Origin: Methanobrevibacter sp. | Lineage (GTDB): Archaea > Methanobacteriota > Methanobacteria > Methanobacteriales > Methanobacteriaceae | DNA length: 53,648 bases | Assembly (NCBI RefSeq): GCF_017468685.1 | Contig: NZ_JAFUHT010000071.1 | Location: 1-53,648, forward strand | Reading direction: 5' to 3' | Part shown: positions 1-8,862 of the stretch, piece after piece | How the letters are laid out: each line of letters starts with the position of its first letter | How positions within the stretch are numbered: position 1 is the stretch's first letter | Translations under genes and position numbers: made by a program | The notes under the pieces: model-generated | Told to the model about the DNA's origin: nothing | Databases searched by the model: none | The model's input: the letters and a program-made list of their open reading frames with translations, nothing else

Positions 1-39
1 GAGTTCATATAACAAAATTTAAAAGACAATTGCTTGTCG

Positions 40-67
40 CACTAAAAAAAAGAAAAAAAGAAAGAAG
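40..67 (-). terminator. Oligo-T terminator region after frhB
   Basis: Just past the frhB stop the minus strand carries a long run of T interrupted by single C residues. Oligo-T tracts are the usual intrinsic termination signal in archaea, so this probably ends the frhADGB transcript. There is no convincing hairpin. Confidence 0.45.
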
Positions 68-68
68 A

Positions 69-926
69 TTAGTATATAGCAGGGATTTTAACTCCCATTT
101 TAGCTCTTCTTTCACGTTCTGCAGTGTTTTTGTCTTTTTTACCTTTAGCTAATTTTTCAAGTAAAGGAAGACCTGGTTTTACATCGTCCATTGGTTTGGT
201 TTCGATTAAACCAGCGTCAACAGCAGCTTTGAATATGGAGTCACCATCATCAGTTCTGGTTAAAACAGTAGACCATCCATCAGGAGATCCTACAGAACCA
301 GTTGATACGTCAGCCCATTCAGCTACGTAATCTTGACAGATGTTACATCCAGCTTGTTCGTAACCGTGAGTTTCTTTGATAGCTAAACCACTGTCTTCAC
401 CATCTTTGGTTAACCAGAATTTACCTTTACCGATGTCCATTTTACTAGCATCTTGTAAGCTGTCAAATCCTAATTTTGCGGTAGCAAAGGTATCAAGAGA
501 AGCCATAGGGAAGTTTTCCATACAGTAGATACCGATGATTAATTTGATTTTGTCAACGACAAATCTAGTGAATGGATAAGCTTGTGCTTTTCTTAAACCT
601 TGGGTTTGACATGGAGTTGAGACTACACCAACTTTTTCTAAACCGTATTGACGGGTTGCTTCTTTTAATGCAGATAAGGTTGGGGACATTGAGTATTTTG
701 TACCTGCTGCAGCGATAACTTCGTCAGAGGAAGTTACTACAGTAGGGATAGGTCTCCAATCTTCATCAGGAGTTCCAGCAACAACTGCACCTTCAATGAT
801 TCCTTCATCGAGTGCGTAACAGAGTAATGCTGAAACGATTCCTCCGTCTTGTGATACATCTAAGATTTTTTTATCAGTAGATCTTGCAGATAATGCTTCT
901 TTATAAGTACCTAATGGCATGTTCAA
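69..926 (-). CDS. frhB: Coenzyme F420-reducing hydrogenase, beta subunit
   Basis: FrhB is the FAD-, F420- and [4Fe-4S]-binding subunit of the F420-reducing [NiFe] hydrogenase; it passes electrons from the FrhG clusters to coenzyme F420. The 285-residue protein has the family pattern: the [11 protein letters not shown] stretch near residue 26, the [10 protein letters not shown] segment, [19 protein letters not shown], and a cysteine pair (CNIC) near residue 195 followed by a [12 protein letters not shown] segment. It is the last gene of frhADGB, 5 bases after frhG, with the ribosome binding site GGAGGATTG before an ATG start. Length and order match Methanobacteriales Frh operons. Confidence 0.97.
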   Translation of the reverse strand: MNMPLGTYKEALSARSTDKKILDVSQDGGIVSALLCYALDEGIIEGAVVAGTPDEDWRPIPTVVTSSDEVIAAAGTKYSMSPTLSALKEATRQYGLEKVGVVSTPCQTQGLRKAQAYPFTRFVVDKIKLIIGIYCMENFPMASLDTFATAKLGFDSLQDASKMDIGKGKFWLTKDGEDSGLAIKETHGYEQAGCNICQDYVAEWADVSTGSVGSPDGWSTVLTRTDDGDSIFKAAVDAGLIETKPMDDVKPGLPLLEKLAKGKKDKNTAERERRAKMGVKIPAIY

Positions 927-931
927 TCCTC

Positions 932-1780
932 CTATAATCCAGTTTCCTCTTTAATTCTTTTTATAGGTAACCATGCTCTTGGACACATTGCATAACAAGA
1001 TCCACATTTAATACATCTATCTCTGTCACAGCTAGGTCTACCTTCAGAAAAGCCCATAGCTCTTGTAGGACAAGCTAGAGCACAAGTTCCACATCCAGTA
1101 CATAATCCGTTACGGATTACATTAGTTAATACGTCACAGCCACATCCAGTGTTGCAAGCAGCTTTATCGATTGCAGGTTGTAAGTATTCCATGTCTCCGT
1201 TACATAATGCTACAACAACTTTTGCAATCATTTCAGGAGCTACAGGACAACCAGGAAGTGCGCAATCAACTTTAACTAATTGACTAATTGGTGCAAATGA
1301 TTCGTGTTTAGGTTGTGCTTGTTGACCTCCACGTGCGAAGGTTGTGAAACAACCTGTCATAGCACAGGAACCGAATGCACAGATTAAACCTGATTTTTCT
1401 CTTGCCATTAAAAGTTCTTGGACACTGTGTTCATCTTGTAAACATACAGATCCTTCAATTAAACATAAGTCCATTTCAGGCATTTCTTCAGCGAAAGTAC
1501 CGTGAACCCATTTGTCAACTAAAGTTTGTCCGTATACAATATCAACCATATCAGTTAAAACTGTTGATAAAATGTCGTAATTTTCGGTTAAGGACATTGC
1601 ATCACCAGTACAACCACTTAAGTGTATGTAACCGATACGTGGTTTTGCTGAAGCAGCTTTGGTTTCTTCTGCAGGTGCAGTTTCAACAGGTGTTTCAGGA
1701 GCAGCTTCAACTTTTTCTTCTACTTTTGGAGCGATTTCTTCTTTAGAACCGCCAAAAGCTTTTTTCAATTTATCAAACAT
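932..1780 (-). CDS. frhG: Coenzyme F420-reducing hydrogenase, gamma subunit
   Basis: FrhG is the small, iron-sulfur subunit that carries electrons from the NiFe site in FrhA to FrhB. Residues 1-47 form a Lys/Glu/Ala/Pro-rich extension; the small-subunit core begins with [11 protein letters not shown]. Where most [NiFe] hydrogenases have a second Cys, residue 60 is Asp. An Asp at this place is reported as a ligand of the proximal cluster in methanogen Frh, so this is the expected Frh variant rather than a defect. The C-terminus has two [4Fe-4S] ferredoxin motifs ([12 protein letters not shown] and [12 protein letters not shown]). Its ATG shares one base with the frhD stop (TAATG), so translation is probably coupled. 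Confidence 0.97.
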   Translation of the reverse strand: MFDKLKKAFGGSKEEIAPKVEEKVEAAPETPVETAPAEETKAASAKPRIGYIHLSGCTGDAMSLTENYDILSTVLTDMVDIVYGQTLVDKWVHGTFAEEMPEMDLCLIEGSVCLQDEHSVQELLMAREKSGLICAFGSCAMTGCFTTFARGGQQAQPKHESFAPISQLVKVDCALPGCPVAPEMIAKVVVALCNGDMEYLQPAIDKAACNTGCGCDVLTNVIRNGLCTGCGTCALACPTRAMGFSEGRPSCDRDRCIKCGSCYAMCPRAWLPIKRIKEETGL

Positions 1781-2349
1781 TATTTTACCCCGATTTCATT
1801 TAAAATAAGATCAATAGTTTTTGGAATAGCCTTTACAACAGGTTCAGTTAAACCCATATCTACATCCGGAGTTGGAATTGACTCTGGTTTACAACCTACA
1901 ACAACAACTTCACATTTTTCAGAAATTTTTTGAAGAGGTTCTTCAACAGTCATACCATGAGGATTATCGTATTTTCCTATTTTCATTATATTTGGATCAA
2001 ATGCATCAACTGTTCCCGGTTCTGCATCAAACTCAACAACATCAATGACAATCAGTTTTTTCCAATCATATTCTTCATATAATGGGAAAAAGTTTGTTGG
2101 AGCTGCAGTCCCGCCATCGATGAACTGAATACTGTCAGGTAATTTGATATCTTCAAATTTCTGTTTAATTTCAGCTAAAATATCTTTATCAAATTCATCT
2201 TCTACATAAGCTGTAACAGCAGGATCATAATAATCATTTTTATCATTACAATATTTTTGTAAAATGTTTATGACTACTGGACCGAATCCATCATCCTTAA
2301 ATAGGACATTTCCACATCCAATAACAATAATCTCCGAATCATAAGGCAT
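1780..2349 (-). CDS. frhD: F420 hydrogenase maturation endopeptidase
   Basis: FrhD is a HycI/HyaD-type protease that removes the C-terminal tail of the FrhA precursor after nickel insertion. The 189-residue protein starts with the family motif [14 protein letters not shown], carrying the first acidic nickel-sensing residue, then FIDGGTAA, a VIDVVEFDA segment and [13 protein letters not shown] near the C-terminus. It lies between frhA and frhG, 19 bases after frhA and one base overlapping frhG. The binding site GGAGG precedes its ATG. Its presumed substrate is encoded by the neighbouring frhA, whose product ends in DPCLSCATH plus a 19-residue tail. Confidence 0.95.
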   Translation of the reverse strand: MPYDSEIIVIGCGNVLFKDDGFGPVVINILQKYCNDKNDYYDPAVTAYVEDEFDKDILAEIKQKFEDIKLPDSIQFIDGGTAAPTNFFPLYEEYDWKKLIVIDVVEFDAEPGTVDAFDPNIMKIGKYDNPHGMTVEEPLQKISEKCEVVVVGCKPESIPTPDVDMGLTEPVVKAIPKTIDLILNEIGVK

Positions 2350-2368
2350 TTAATTTTTCCTCCACTAC

Positions 2369-3595
2369 TTAGATTCTCACCATTTCGTTTTTGAGAATGG
2401 ATTTGTCTTCATCGTCAACTACCATCACGTGAGTAGCACAGGATAAACATGGGTCGTATGCTCTGATTACGTGTGGACCAAATTCATGATGGAATCCTTC
2501 TGTAGCTGGACCCATAGTTGGAATGTTCCAAGTTGTAGGTACAATTGCAGAATAGAATTGGGTTTTTCCATCTTTAACTTGTGCCATGTGAGCATTGGTT
2601 CCTCTAGGACCTTCAATAATACCGAAACCAAGTTCTCCAGTACCTCTAGGATCATAATCTGCTCTTGCAGATGCAGCTGTGTCAATTGCATCTAATGCTT
2701 CAAGACATGCGTCGTAGTTTTTCAACATTTCGTCAGCACGAGCAACGTGTTGAGCAATAACACCTTTGCCTTTGAATCCTTGGTATTTTTCCATTCTTGC
2801 TCTAGGACCGGTTTCAACATTGGTACCGTTGATTAATGGAATTACGGAACATGCTTTTTTACCGATTTCAGGGTCATCATACCATGCTTCTGGTAATACT
2901 TCTGAGAATGCATCCATATCAAATTCGTTTACACCGTAAGTTTCGTGTACAGCGAGTAATGGTTGATTTACTACACCTAAATCTTCAGGAATACCTAATT
3001 TTTCAGCGCTTTCAGCTACACAGTTTTTGATTAATTCAATGTGTGCTTCAAGATCTGATCTGAGTGCAGTCATTCTTTCTATTAATCTTTCTTTTGCAAA
3101 TGGAGTAATGTTTCTTGCCATTCCTCCTACTCTGATATCAGATGGGTGAATACCTTCACCAGCAATCATGTCAACAACATATTGTGCATTTTTTCTAATG
3201 TTACTTACACTATCTACAGCAGTAGCAAATAATTCGTCAGGAACGAAATCTGGTGCTACTAAAAAGTGGTGGATAGCTGCACTGTTAATGTTGTGTGCTG
3301 ATAAGGTAGCTTCTCTTAACAATCTAGCTGCTTTAGGAATTTCAATACCTAATGCTTGATCGATTGCTTCAGCAGATGCTAAAGTATGTGGAATAGGACA
3401 TACTCCACAGATTCTTTGACATAAAACTGGAGCGGTTTCAGGTGCTTTGTTAAGAACCATCTTTTCTAAACCCCTTACAGGAGTTATACTTAAATACATA
3501 CCTTTTGTAACAATCCCTTCGTCGTCTACTTCCATGACGAGTTCGGCATGGCCCTCTTGACGAGTTGTAGGGGATATAACTACTCTATCTTTCAA
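2369..3595 (-). CDS. frhA: Coenzyme F420-reducing hydrogenase, alpha subunit
   Basis: FrhA is the catalytic large subunit with the NiFe(CN)2CO centre. Nickel ligands are the N-terminal RICGVC (Cys 63 and 66 from the chosen start) and C-terminal DPCLSC (Cys 383 and 386); both are cysteines, so this is not the selenocysteine version. The tail after CATH is the peptide removed by FrhD. The longest frame would begin at a GTG at 3604, but that GTG lies inside the ribosome binding site GAGGTGAC; the TTG at 3595 has proper spacing and gives an N-terminus ([16 protein letters not shown]) resembling known FrhA proteins. It is first in frhADGB, behind a TATA box at 3631-3643. Confidence 0.96.
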   Translation of the reverse strand: MKDRVVISPTTRQEGHAELVMEVDDEGIVTKGMYLSITPVRGLEKMVLNKAPETAPVLCQRICGVCPIPHTLASAEAIDQALGIEIPKAARLLREATLSAHNINSAAIHHFLVAPDFVPDELFATAVDSVSNIRKNAQYVVDMIAGEGIHPSDIRVGGMARNITPFAKERLIERMTALRSDLEAHIELIKNCVAESAEKLGIPEDLGVVNQPLLAVHETYGVNEFDMDAFSEVLPEAWYDDPEIGKKACSVIPLINGTNVETGPRARMEKYQGFKGKGVIAQHVARADEMLKNYDACLEALDAIDTAASARADYDPRGTGELGFGIIEGPRGTNAHMAQVKDGKTQFYSAIVPTTWNIPTMGPATEGFHHEFGPHVIRAYDPCLSCATHVMVVDDEDKSILKNEMVRI

Positions 3596-3630
3596 ATATG
3601 TCACCTCAATTATAAATTAGAAACTAACAT

Positions 3631-3643
3631 TAATTATATATAG
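3631..3643 (-). promoter_or_regulatory. TATA box of the frhADGB operon
   Basis: Read on the minus strand this is CTATATATAATTA, about 36-48 bases before the frhA TTG. A start about 25 bases downstream would leave a short leader containing the GAGGTGAC binding site. Confidence 0.6.
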
Positions 3644-3682
3644 TTATTATTATTAATAAGTAACTTCAAAAATTCCAAATAG

Positions 3683-3697
3683 AAATATATATAAAAG
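3683..3697 (+). promoter_or_regulatory. TATA box of the Ser-rich protein gene
   Basis: AAATATATATAAAAG lies about 60 bases before the chosen TTG start at 3753. It is divergent from the frhA promoter about 40 bases away, so the two genes share one intergenic control region. Confidence 0.55.
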
Positions 3698-3752
3698 ATA
3701 AAAAACTAAATTAATTTATTATAATTAAATTAGCTTGAAAGGAGGGGAAAAA

Positions 3753-4310
3753 TTGGATAAAGCAAATATTATCATTTCAATAATTATTGTATTATGTATC
3801 GCAGCAGCGGTTACAGCATACGGCATAACCAATAGTGACAACCCAATATTCTCAGATTTATCCAGTATGGGAGCAAATGATGATACTGGAAATGGAATTG
3901 GGAACACTACAAGTTTAGATAATGGATCTTCATCTGTAGCCACTACAACTGGAAGCCCAAGTTCTACAGAATCAGGATCAGGATCTGGATCAAGTAGCTC
4001 TGGCAGTTCTTCTGGAGGTTCCTCCTCAGGTAGTTCTTCAAGTGGAACATCTTCAAGTAGTGGAAGCTCAAGTTCAAGTAGCAGCAGCGGAAGCGGAAGT
4101 GGAAGCTCAAGTTCAAGTTCAAGTAGCTCACAATTATCTTATTCATCTGCAAAAGCTATTGCAAGTGATGCAATTTTAGAAGAAGGATGTTACGCTGGAG
4201 GAGGATATTATTCCGATGGATACTGGTACTTCACTGTATATGATGCAGATGGAAATGCTGTAGACAGCATTGCTGTAAATGATGCAACTGGAAATACAGA
4301 AAGAGCATAA
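3753..4310 (+). CDS. Membrane-anchored Ser/Gly-rich protein with C-terminal PepSY-like segment
   Basis: Function unknown. A longer reading from TTG 3735 would place the strong ribosome binding site AAAGGAGGGG (3738-3747) inside the coding region, so translation most likely starts at TTG 3753. The product is about 185 residues: one hydrophobic segment right after the start (a signal or anchor, IIISIIIVLCIAAAVTAYG), a Ser/Gly/Thr linker of roughly 80 residues built of near-homopolymeric Ser, and a compact C-terminal part (SSAKAIASDAILEEG to the TGNTERA end). That part has the pattern of a PepSY-like fold: a short helix, aromatic strands with YWYFTVYDADGN, and an Asp-Ala-Thr-Gly turn. It is probably a pseudo-periplasmic protein on a Ser-rich stalk. 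Divergent from frhA. Confidence 0.75.
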   Translation: MDKANIIISIIIVLCIAAAVTAYGITNSDNPIFSDLSSMGANDDTGNGIGNTTSLDNGSSSVATTTGSPSSTESGSGSGSSSSGSSSGGSSSGSSSSGTSSSSGSSSSSSSSGSGSGSSSSSSSSSQLSYSSAKAIASDAILEEGCYAGGGYYSDGYWYFTVYDADGNAVDSIAVNDATGNTERA

Positions 4311-4342
4311 GGATTAATTTTAATCCTTTATTTTTTTATTTT
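4308..4342 (+). terminator. Hairpin plus oligo-T terminator
   Basis: An inverted repeat AAGGATTAA / TTAATCCTT just after the stop codon is followed by TTTTTTTATTTTT. Confidence 0.7.
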
Positions 4343-4397
4343 TAAAATAGATAACTATATATAATACAAAAAATATATTTATTATTGTTGTATGTAA

Positions 4398-4471
4398 GGG
4401 CCCGTAGCCTAGCTGGATAGGGCGTCGGACTTCTAATCCGAAGACCCCGGGTTCAAATCCCGGCGGGTCCG
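4398..4471 (+). tRNA. tRNA-Arg (anticodon TCT)
   Basis: The 74-base cloverleaf has acceptor GGGCCCG paired with CGGGTCC (one G-U), anticodon stem TCGGA/TCCGA with loop CTTCTAA, and T arm CCGGG-TTCAAAT-CCCGG. The anticodon TCT reads AGA, and by wobble AGG. CCA is not encoded. It is the first of two tandem tRNA-Arg genes; an AT-rich TATA-like stretch lies at about 4353-4382. Confidence 0.96.
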
Positions 4472-4519
4472 TCCTTATAATTTCTTTTTTTAAAATATTT
4501 TCATCATATAATTATTTAA

Positions 4520-4593
4520 GGGCTTGTAGCCTAGTCTGGAAGGGCGTAAGACTCCTAATCTTAAGATCGAGGGTTCAAATCCCTCCAAGTCCG
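4520..4593 (+). tRNA. tRNA-Arg (anticodon CCT)
   Basis: The 74-base cloverleaf has acceptor GGGCTTG paired with CAAGTCC, anticodon stem TAAGA/TCTTA with loop CTCCTAA, and T arm GAGGG-TTCAAAT-CCCTC. The anticodon CCT reads only AGG. It follows tRNA-Arg(TCT) by 48 bases. CCA is not encoded, and the 3' end lies 3 bases from the stop codon of the convergent endonuclease gene. Confidence 0.95.
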
Positions 4594-4596
4594 CTT

Positions 4597-5775
4597 TTAA
4601 AAATTATCTAAAGTGACTAATTTAGGTTTTTTAACTTCTTTTTCAAATAGAATCTGACCATATTGACCACCACCGCCAGGAATGATATCAACTGTACCAT
4701 TTCTAAAAGATTCGATTGCAGAAGCAATATCAACATCGATTTTTTCAATGTCATTTAAGTCAGCGTTTATTAAGACATTGATTTCAGTGCGAAAATTATC
4801 AATTAACTTTTGCCAGATTCCCTGTACAAATTTTGTGGTAACACCTTTATCATGAACTGAAGATATTATTTCAGCTAAAGGCATAAGATGTATGTAATCT
4901 GGTCTGAAACTTGGATGAATAGGTTCATTCAAATCTGCAATTTCAGATATTCTGAAATCTACTCCTTTTTTAATTGTTCCTCCACAGGAACATTTCATTT
5001 TATTTTCTCGAGAAACACAGGGATCAATTAATTTATGGCATTTGGTACATGCAGTCATGTGATATTTCCCCAAATTAGGGACAAGACCATAATTTGCTTT
5101 AACATCTTTGTTTTTAAAAGCCTTTTTAATTGAAGAGTATGAAATATCTTCAAGCTCTATTTGATTAAATTCACGACCCAATCTATGAGGCCATGGTGAG
5201 TGAGCATCAGAATTTGATAAAAATACAAAATCCTTCAGTTCAGATACTCTATCCGCCATATCTGTATCAGCAGACAATCCCAATTCTACAAAATCCGGTT
5301 TGGCATCATAACAGTCATAAATGCTATCATAAAACTTATACATTCCAGTCCATGGAGTAAATGCATGAGCAGGACCAATCAAACAATCATAATCATGAGC
5401 TAAATCCAATAGTTCCCCACCATCAAGATTAGTTTTAGGTCTGCCATCAATTGATTTGTTTTTGGAAGGTAATTTATCCGACAACTCGCTTGCAATATCA
5501 ATATCAGGCATTATTATAACATGATGAATCCTATGTTTTGCCTCAACTTCAGTGGTTAAAACAAAGTGCATTCCATCACAAGAATATATGCCATCGCCCA
5601 TATATTCAGTACTTTCACGGACAATATTCAGCCATTTTGGATGGAGTCCATCTCCAGTTCCTAAAAGCTGCAAACCCTTCAGTTTGGATTTTGAAGCAAT
5701 ATTTTCAATTAGCATGTCTTTTGACGATGCCATCGAAAAACAACTGTGAATGTGAAAATCCGCATTTACCAACAT
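4597..5775 (-). CDS. Endonuclease Q family protein (PHP domain, zinc finger)
   Basis: EndoQ nicks DNA 5' of deaminated bases and abasic sites; it is known from Thermococcales, some methanogens and some bacteria, and is stimulated by PCNA. The 392-residue protein starts with the PHP metal motif DFHIHS (His 8 and 10), continues with GTGDGLHPKW, GPAHAFTPWTG and SNSDAHSPWPHRLG, then a Cys-rich zinc-binding region (Cys 243, 246, 253, 262, 264) and a helical C-terminal domain. The last seven residues, LVTLDNF, resemble a PCNA-interacting peptide lacking the second aromatic residue. It is the distal gene of a run that starts with PCNA about 5 kb upstream, and it ends 3 bases from the convergent tRNA-Arg. 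Confidence 0.87.
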   Translation of the reverse strand: MLVNADFHIHSCFSMASSKDMLIENIASKSKLKGLQLLGTGDGLHPKWLNIVRESTEYMGDGIYSCDGMHFVLTTEVEAKHRIHHVIIMPDIDIASELSDKLPSKNKSIDGRPKTNLDGGELLDLAHDYDCLIGPAHAFTPWTGMYKFYDSIYDCYDAKPDFVELGLSADTDMADRVSELKDFVFLSNSDAHSPWPHRLGREFNQIELEDISYSSIKKAFKNKDVKANYGLVPNLGKYHMTACTKCHKLIDPCVSRENKMKCSCGGTIKKGVDFRISEIADLNEPIHPSFRPDYIHLMPLAEIISSVHDKGVTTKFVQGIWQKLIDNFRTEINVLINADLNDIEKIDVDIASAIESFRNGTVDIIPGGGGQYGQILFEKEVKKPKLVTLDNF

Positions 5776-5784
5776 AATTAAATG

Positions 5785-6330
5785 TTAGAAATTTTTATTA
5801 TTTAATATTTTTTTAACTTCCAAAAGAGGATGCTTATCCTTTTTTAACATTAAATCCACATCAATTTCAGATTTCGATTCGAGATTTCTTAAAAAATAGT
5901 TTGTTTTATCGATTAAATCAATGATTTCCTCTTGTGTGGTTGGATATGCAAGCCTTAATGTAGGAATGTTCAAATCAGTGACAATTTTAACAATCAAACT
6001 ATGTGCATTATTACAGGAATTTCCACCAAACAAAATCAATTCATTTAATGCATTATACATTCTTTTATAGTTTTTAGGACGTTTGCCTATAATTATAGCT
6101 GCATCAACCTTATCAATAATTTTAGAAAATAAAAATAGTCTTGATTTAACACCTGACGGAAGTTCACTAGACGAATATTTAGTAATCAGATTAGTGAATT
6201 CCAAATTTCCCTCGCAAATGTCCATATTATCATATTTGGAAAAATTACTGGGAGAGATATAATTATGTCCATTCTTTTCAATTAATGGAATAACAATCAT
6301 CGAAGCATCAGGAATAACAATAACATTCAT
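5785..6330 (-). CDS. Conserved hypothetical protein of unknown function
   Basis: I do not recognise this 181-residue protein. It begins MNVIVIPDASMIVIPLIEKNG, a beta-strand start typical of a Rossmann-like fold, has an AAIIIGKRPKNYKR segment and a GGNSCNNAHSLIVKIV segment that looks like a nucleotide-binding turn followed by a helix, and ends with a Lys-rich tail. There is no signal peptide or membrane segment. It lies 9 bases before endonuclease Q and 27 after the PAC2 chaperone gene, so it is probably co-transcribed with both. Confidence 0.75.
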   Translation of the reverse strand: MNVIVIPDASMIVIPLIEKNGHNYISPSNFSKYDNMDICEGNLEFTNLITKYSSSELPSGVKSRLFLFSKIIDKVDAAIIIGKRPKNYKRMYNALNELILFGGNSCNNAHSLIVKIVTDLNIPTLRLAYPTTQEEIIDLIDKTNYFLRNLESKSEIDVDLMLKKDKHPLLEVKKILNNKNF

Positions 6331-6357
6331 AAAAAAAGTAAATAAATATTGGATTAA

Positions 6358-7131
6358 TTATCCAATATATCTTAAATCATCAGCATTTCCAGCATTTGCC
6401 TTATTAATTAAATCCTGTTCCATTTGTTGAGCTTTAGCAATCATTTGTCTAGTTTCTTCAGCTCTTTCATCTAATTTATCAGTATTGATTTCAAAATTAA
6501 GCAAATGTGATAATTTCTTTAATAAAGCTTCAGCAGCCTCAGCATCAATGAAATAACCTGGAGTTTCACCCATAAGACAAGTTCCTTCAATTCCTTGACG
6601 GACACCCAATCCCAAGAATAATCCAGAAGCTCCAACAATACCACCATCATTAGATCTTATTTCAACTTCAGCTTCTTTTAACAGTTCAATATTTGCCTCA
6701 TTAGTAGCTGCTCCAAATACTTTAGGATTTTCAACCGGTTGAGGAGAAGTAACCATTCCTCCTAAAGTAAAAATTCTATCAATATTGAAATTACAAACAA
6801 ATTCTAAAATTTCCTTGCAAACTAAATATTGTCCTTCTGGAGACAAAGCTTGAGTATTACCTACAAGAATAATTAAATCCAAATTATCTTCACCAACATC
6901 CTTTAGATAATATAACTCATTAAGCATATTTTCTATTATTCCCTCATCTTTTACAACGACTTGAGGTGGAAAAGTTGGAGAATAAATTTCAGCAAATTTA
7001 GTAGCTCCTAATTCATCAATTATATGATCCGCCGCCAATTTACCTACATGTCCAAGACCAGGTAATGCTTCTATGAAAATAGGATTTTCTAGCTCAATTT
7101 CTTCTAAAACATTAATTTCAGTAGTATTCAT
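6358..7131 (-). CDS. Proteasome assembly chaperone family protein (PAC2/PbaA type)
   Basis: Archaeal PAC2-family proteins help assemble or cap the 20S proteasome. The product of about 257 residues has the family pattern: [20 protein letters not shown] near the N-terminus, [17 protein letters not shown] in the middle, [33 protein letters not shown] and a [23 protein letters not shown] segment, then a coiled C-terminal helix rich in Glu, Gln and Lys. Two in-frame ATGs lie at 7137 and 7131; the binding site AAGGAG inside the end of nop10 is only 2 bases from the first and 8 from the second, so 7131 is preferred. Last of the L44e-S27e-aIF2alpha-Nop10-PAC2 block. Confidence 0.88.
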   Translation of the reverse strand: MNTTEINVLEEIELENPIFIEALPGLGHVGKLAADHIIDELGATKFAEIYSPTFPPQVVVKDEGIIENMLNELYYLKDVGEDNLDLIILVGNTQALSPEGQYLVCKEILEFVCNFNIDRIFTLGGMVTSPQPVENPKVFGAATNEANIELLKEAEVEIRSNDGGIVGASGLFLGLGVRQGIEGTCLMGETPGYFIDAEAAEALLKKLSHLLNFEINTDKLDERAEETRQMIAKAQQMEQDLINKANAGNADDLRYIG

Positions 7132-7136
7132 CTGCA

Positions 7137-7301
7137 TTACTCCTTATTTAAAGCTTCCTTTTTTAAAATACGTCGATATTTACCATATTTATCCTCAATA
7201 GAAAATTTAGGAGGATAAATTACTTTAAGTTGCCCACCACATTTAGGGCAAGCATCTTTTAAAGTATAAATCCCACAATCAGGACATTTATTCATTTTCA
7301 T
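7137..7301 (-). CDS. H/ACA RNA-protein complex component Nop10
   Basis: Nop10 is a small zinc-ribbon subunit of the archaeal H/ACA RNP, which makes pseudouridine in rRNA together with Cbf5, Gar1 and L7Ae. Translating the minus strand gives [20 protein letters not shown], then [19 protein letters not shown] and a basic tail ending in EALNKE: about 54 residues with the CxxC...CxxC zinc ribbon and the PPKFS motif expected of Nop10. Start candidates are ATG 7307, 7301 and 7295; 7301 matches the usual MKMxKC start. The stop TAA shares one base with the first ATG of the PAC2 gene. Confidence 0.93.
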   Translation of the reverse strand: MKMNKCPDCGIYTLKDACPKCGGQLKVIYPPKFSIEDKYGKYRRILKKEALNKE

Positions 7302-7317
7302 ATTCATGCGAATCTAA

Positions 7318-8112
7318 TTAATCTAACTCTCTTAAAAATGAACCATTTCCGCCTGATTCTTCAACAACTGCAATGCATCTTTCAGCTGCAGCTTTAAGAG
7401 TTTTTTCTGCTAAAATATAATCAGTAGATTTTACAGTAATTCTGTATCTTGGTGCACCAACACATTGGACTTTAATTTCTTCCTCTTCATCCCCATTATC
7501 TTCAGCAGCCTTAAGAGCTGAAATAATAACTTCAACACCATCAGGTACAAATGTTTCAATATCAACATAACCGTTAATGTGAACTTCAGGAGGAGTAATA
7601 TTTTTCTTAGCTACTTCAGTTATAGCATCAGCCCAATCCTGAGGGATTCCTTCTTCAGTTAAGGATTCAGCACCTTCATCAGAAGCAGTTTCAAAAGCAC
7701 CATAAACATCACCGAAGATGTCCATAAGCTCATAACCTACTTCATCGTATGCTTCATCCAAGTTTTTATCTAAAGATTTAGCAGATAATTCTAAGAATTT
7801 TTCAGCTTTTTGTTCAATTTTCCAATGTTGGATTTTTTTAGTTCTTTGATCTTCACGGATTCTTTTTAAAGAAGCATCGACATGCCCTTTTTTAGGGTTT
7901 ACTCTTAAAACACGACAAACGATTTTTTGATTTTCTCTAACGTGGTCACGGATATTTTTAACCCAACCAGAAGATACTTCAGAAATATGAATAAAAGCTT
8001 CTTTGCCCTGATATTCTTCTAATTTAGCAAAAGCCCCATAATTAAGAACTTTGTAAACAGTACCGACAATAAGTTCTCCTTCATCAGGCCATTCTTGACT
8101 TTTTCTTACCAT
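7318..8112 (-). CDS. Translation initiation factor aIF2, alpha subunit
   Basis: aIF2-alpha is part of the heterotrimeric factor that brings Met-tRNAi to the ribosome. The 264 residues show the N-terminal S1/OB domain ([41 protein letters not shown]), the helical middle domain ([30 protein letters not shown]) and the C-terminal alpha-beta domain ([31 protein letters not shown]). Length is typical of archaea. It follows S27e by about 65 bases and precedes nop10 by 16, the order conserved in many euryarchaea. Confidence 0.96.
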   Translation of the reverse strand: MVRKSQEWPDEGELIVGTVYKVLNYGAFAKLEEYQGKEAFIHISEVSSGWVKNIRDHVRENQKIVCRVLRVNPKKGHVDASLKRIREDQRTKKIQHWKIEQKAEKFLELSAKSLDKNLDEAYDEVGYELMDIFGDVYGAFETASDEGAESLTEEGIPQDWADAITEVAKKNITPPEVHINGYVDIETFVPDGVEVIISALKAAEDNGDEEEEIKVQCVGAPRYRITVKSTDYILAEKTLKAAAERCIAVVEESGGNGSFLRELD

Positions 8113-8177
8113 ATTCTCACCAACATCAAATAAAAATTATAAAAAAATAGTAAAAAAATAAGTTAAAAACTAGGAAT

Positions 8178-8357
8178 CTAGTTTAAAACTTTTTCGATGT
8201 GTGCAGTAATTTTTGCTTTAGCTCCACGAGATTTAACAAGGGTTTTACCACAAATAATACATTTTACATCAGATGCAGCACGATCAAAAATTACTTGTTC
8301 ATTATCACAATCTAAACATTTAACTTTTAAAAAGTTTCCTCTACCTTTACTAACCAT
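8178..8357 (-). CDS. 30S ribosomal protein S27e
   Basis: A small zinc-ribbon ribosomal protein of 59 residues: MVSKGRGNFLKVKCLDCDNE, then CIICGKTL, giving the CxxC...CxxC ligands. A longer reading would use a GTG that lies inside the ribosome binding site AGGTGG; the ATG at 8357 has correct spacing. It starts 10 bases after the L44e stop. Confidence 0.95.
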   Translation of the reverse strand: MVSKGRGNFLKVKCLDCDNEQVIFDRAASDVKCIICGKTLVKSRGAKAKITAHIEKVLN

Positions 8358-8367
8358 GTTAACCACC

Positions 8368-8646
8368 TTATTTAGCTACGAATTCAGGTTTACCTGTTCT
8401 GAAAGATTGTTTGATGTGAGATTTACCACATTCTTTACATTTAAGTCTTAAATCTAATTTTTTAACTGGTTTGTTTCCAGCAGGTAAAGGCCTTGGGTAA
8501 CCTCTATAACCAGCAGTCACACGTCTGAATTGTCTTTGTCCCCAGGTTAATTCACTAGCTTTTCTTCTTTTTGCAGTGTGAACTTCATGCACTGTGTGTC
8601 TTTTACAGTGAGGACAGTATGTTCTTTTTTCTTTTGGTATTTTCAT
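8368..8646 (-). CDS. 50S ribosomal protein L44e
   Basis: This 92-residue archaeal/eukaryotic ribosomal protein has the zinc ligands CPHCKRH near residue 11 and CKECGKSH near residue 75, and the basic linker typical of the family ([18 protein letters not shown]). It heads the L44e-S27e-aIF2alpha-Nop10-PAC2 run, with a leader of about 215 bases separating it from the GINS gene. Confidence 0.96.
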   Translation of the reverse strand: MKIPKEKRTYCPHCKRHTVHEVHTAKRRKASELTWGQRQFRRVTAGYRGYPRPLPAGNKPVKKLDLRLKCKECGKSHIKQSFRTGKPEFVAK

Positions 8647-8862
8647 TATTTCACCGTAAATTAATAAGTTATGATAAATCTAGTTGTGAATTTATCTAAA
8701 TCCAATTTCTATTAAAAAACGTAGAGATCAAAACTGCATTGTAACGCATCAAGTCTACATACAGCAGAAATCCAAATTATAAAAAATATAATTTTTTACT
8801 ATCACAAATAGATATGATAAAATATATATTTATTAAGTTATTTAAAGGTAATGGAAAAAGTG
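8647..8862 (-). promoter_or_regulatory. Leader/promoter region of the L44e operon
   Basis: No gene is visible. On the minus strand there are AT-rich TATA-like stretches at roughly 8776-8830 and, at about 8709-8750, a segment flanked by complementary GTAGA and TCTAC that could fold in the mRNA leader. It also has to hold any terminator for PCNA-GINS. The exact promoter cannot be fixed by eye. Confidence 0.35.

Noticed and set aside
1375-1746. A 123-codon open frame on the plus strand
   Set aside because: It lies antisense within frhG, has a low-complexity Leu/Gln-rich product and no ribosome binding site.
8709-8750. Possible C/D-box guide RNA in the L44e leader
   Set aside because: Complementary GTAGA/TCTAC ends are present, but neither RTGATGA nor CTGA boxes are properly formed.
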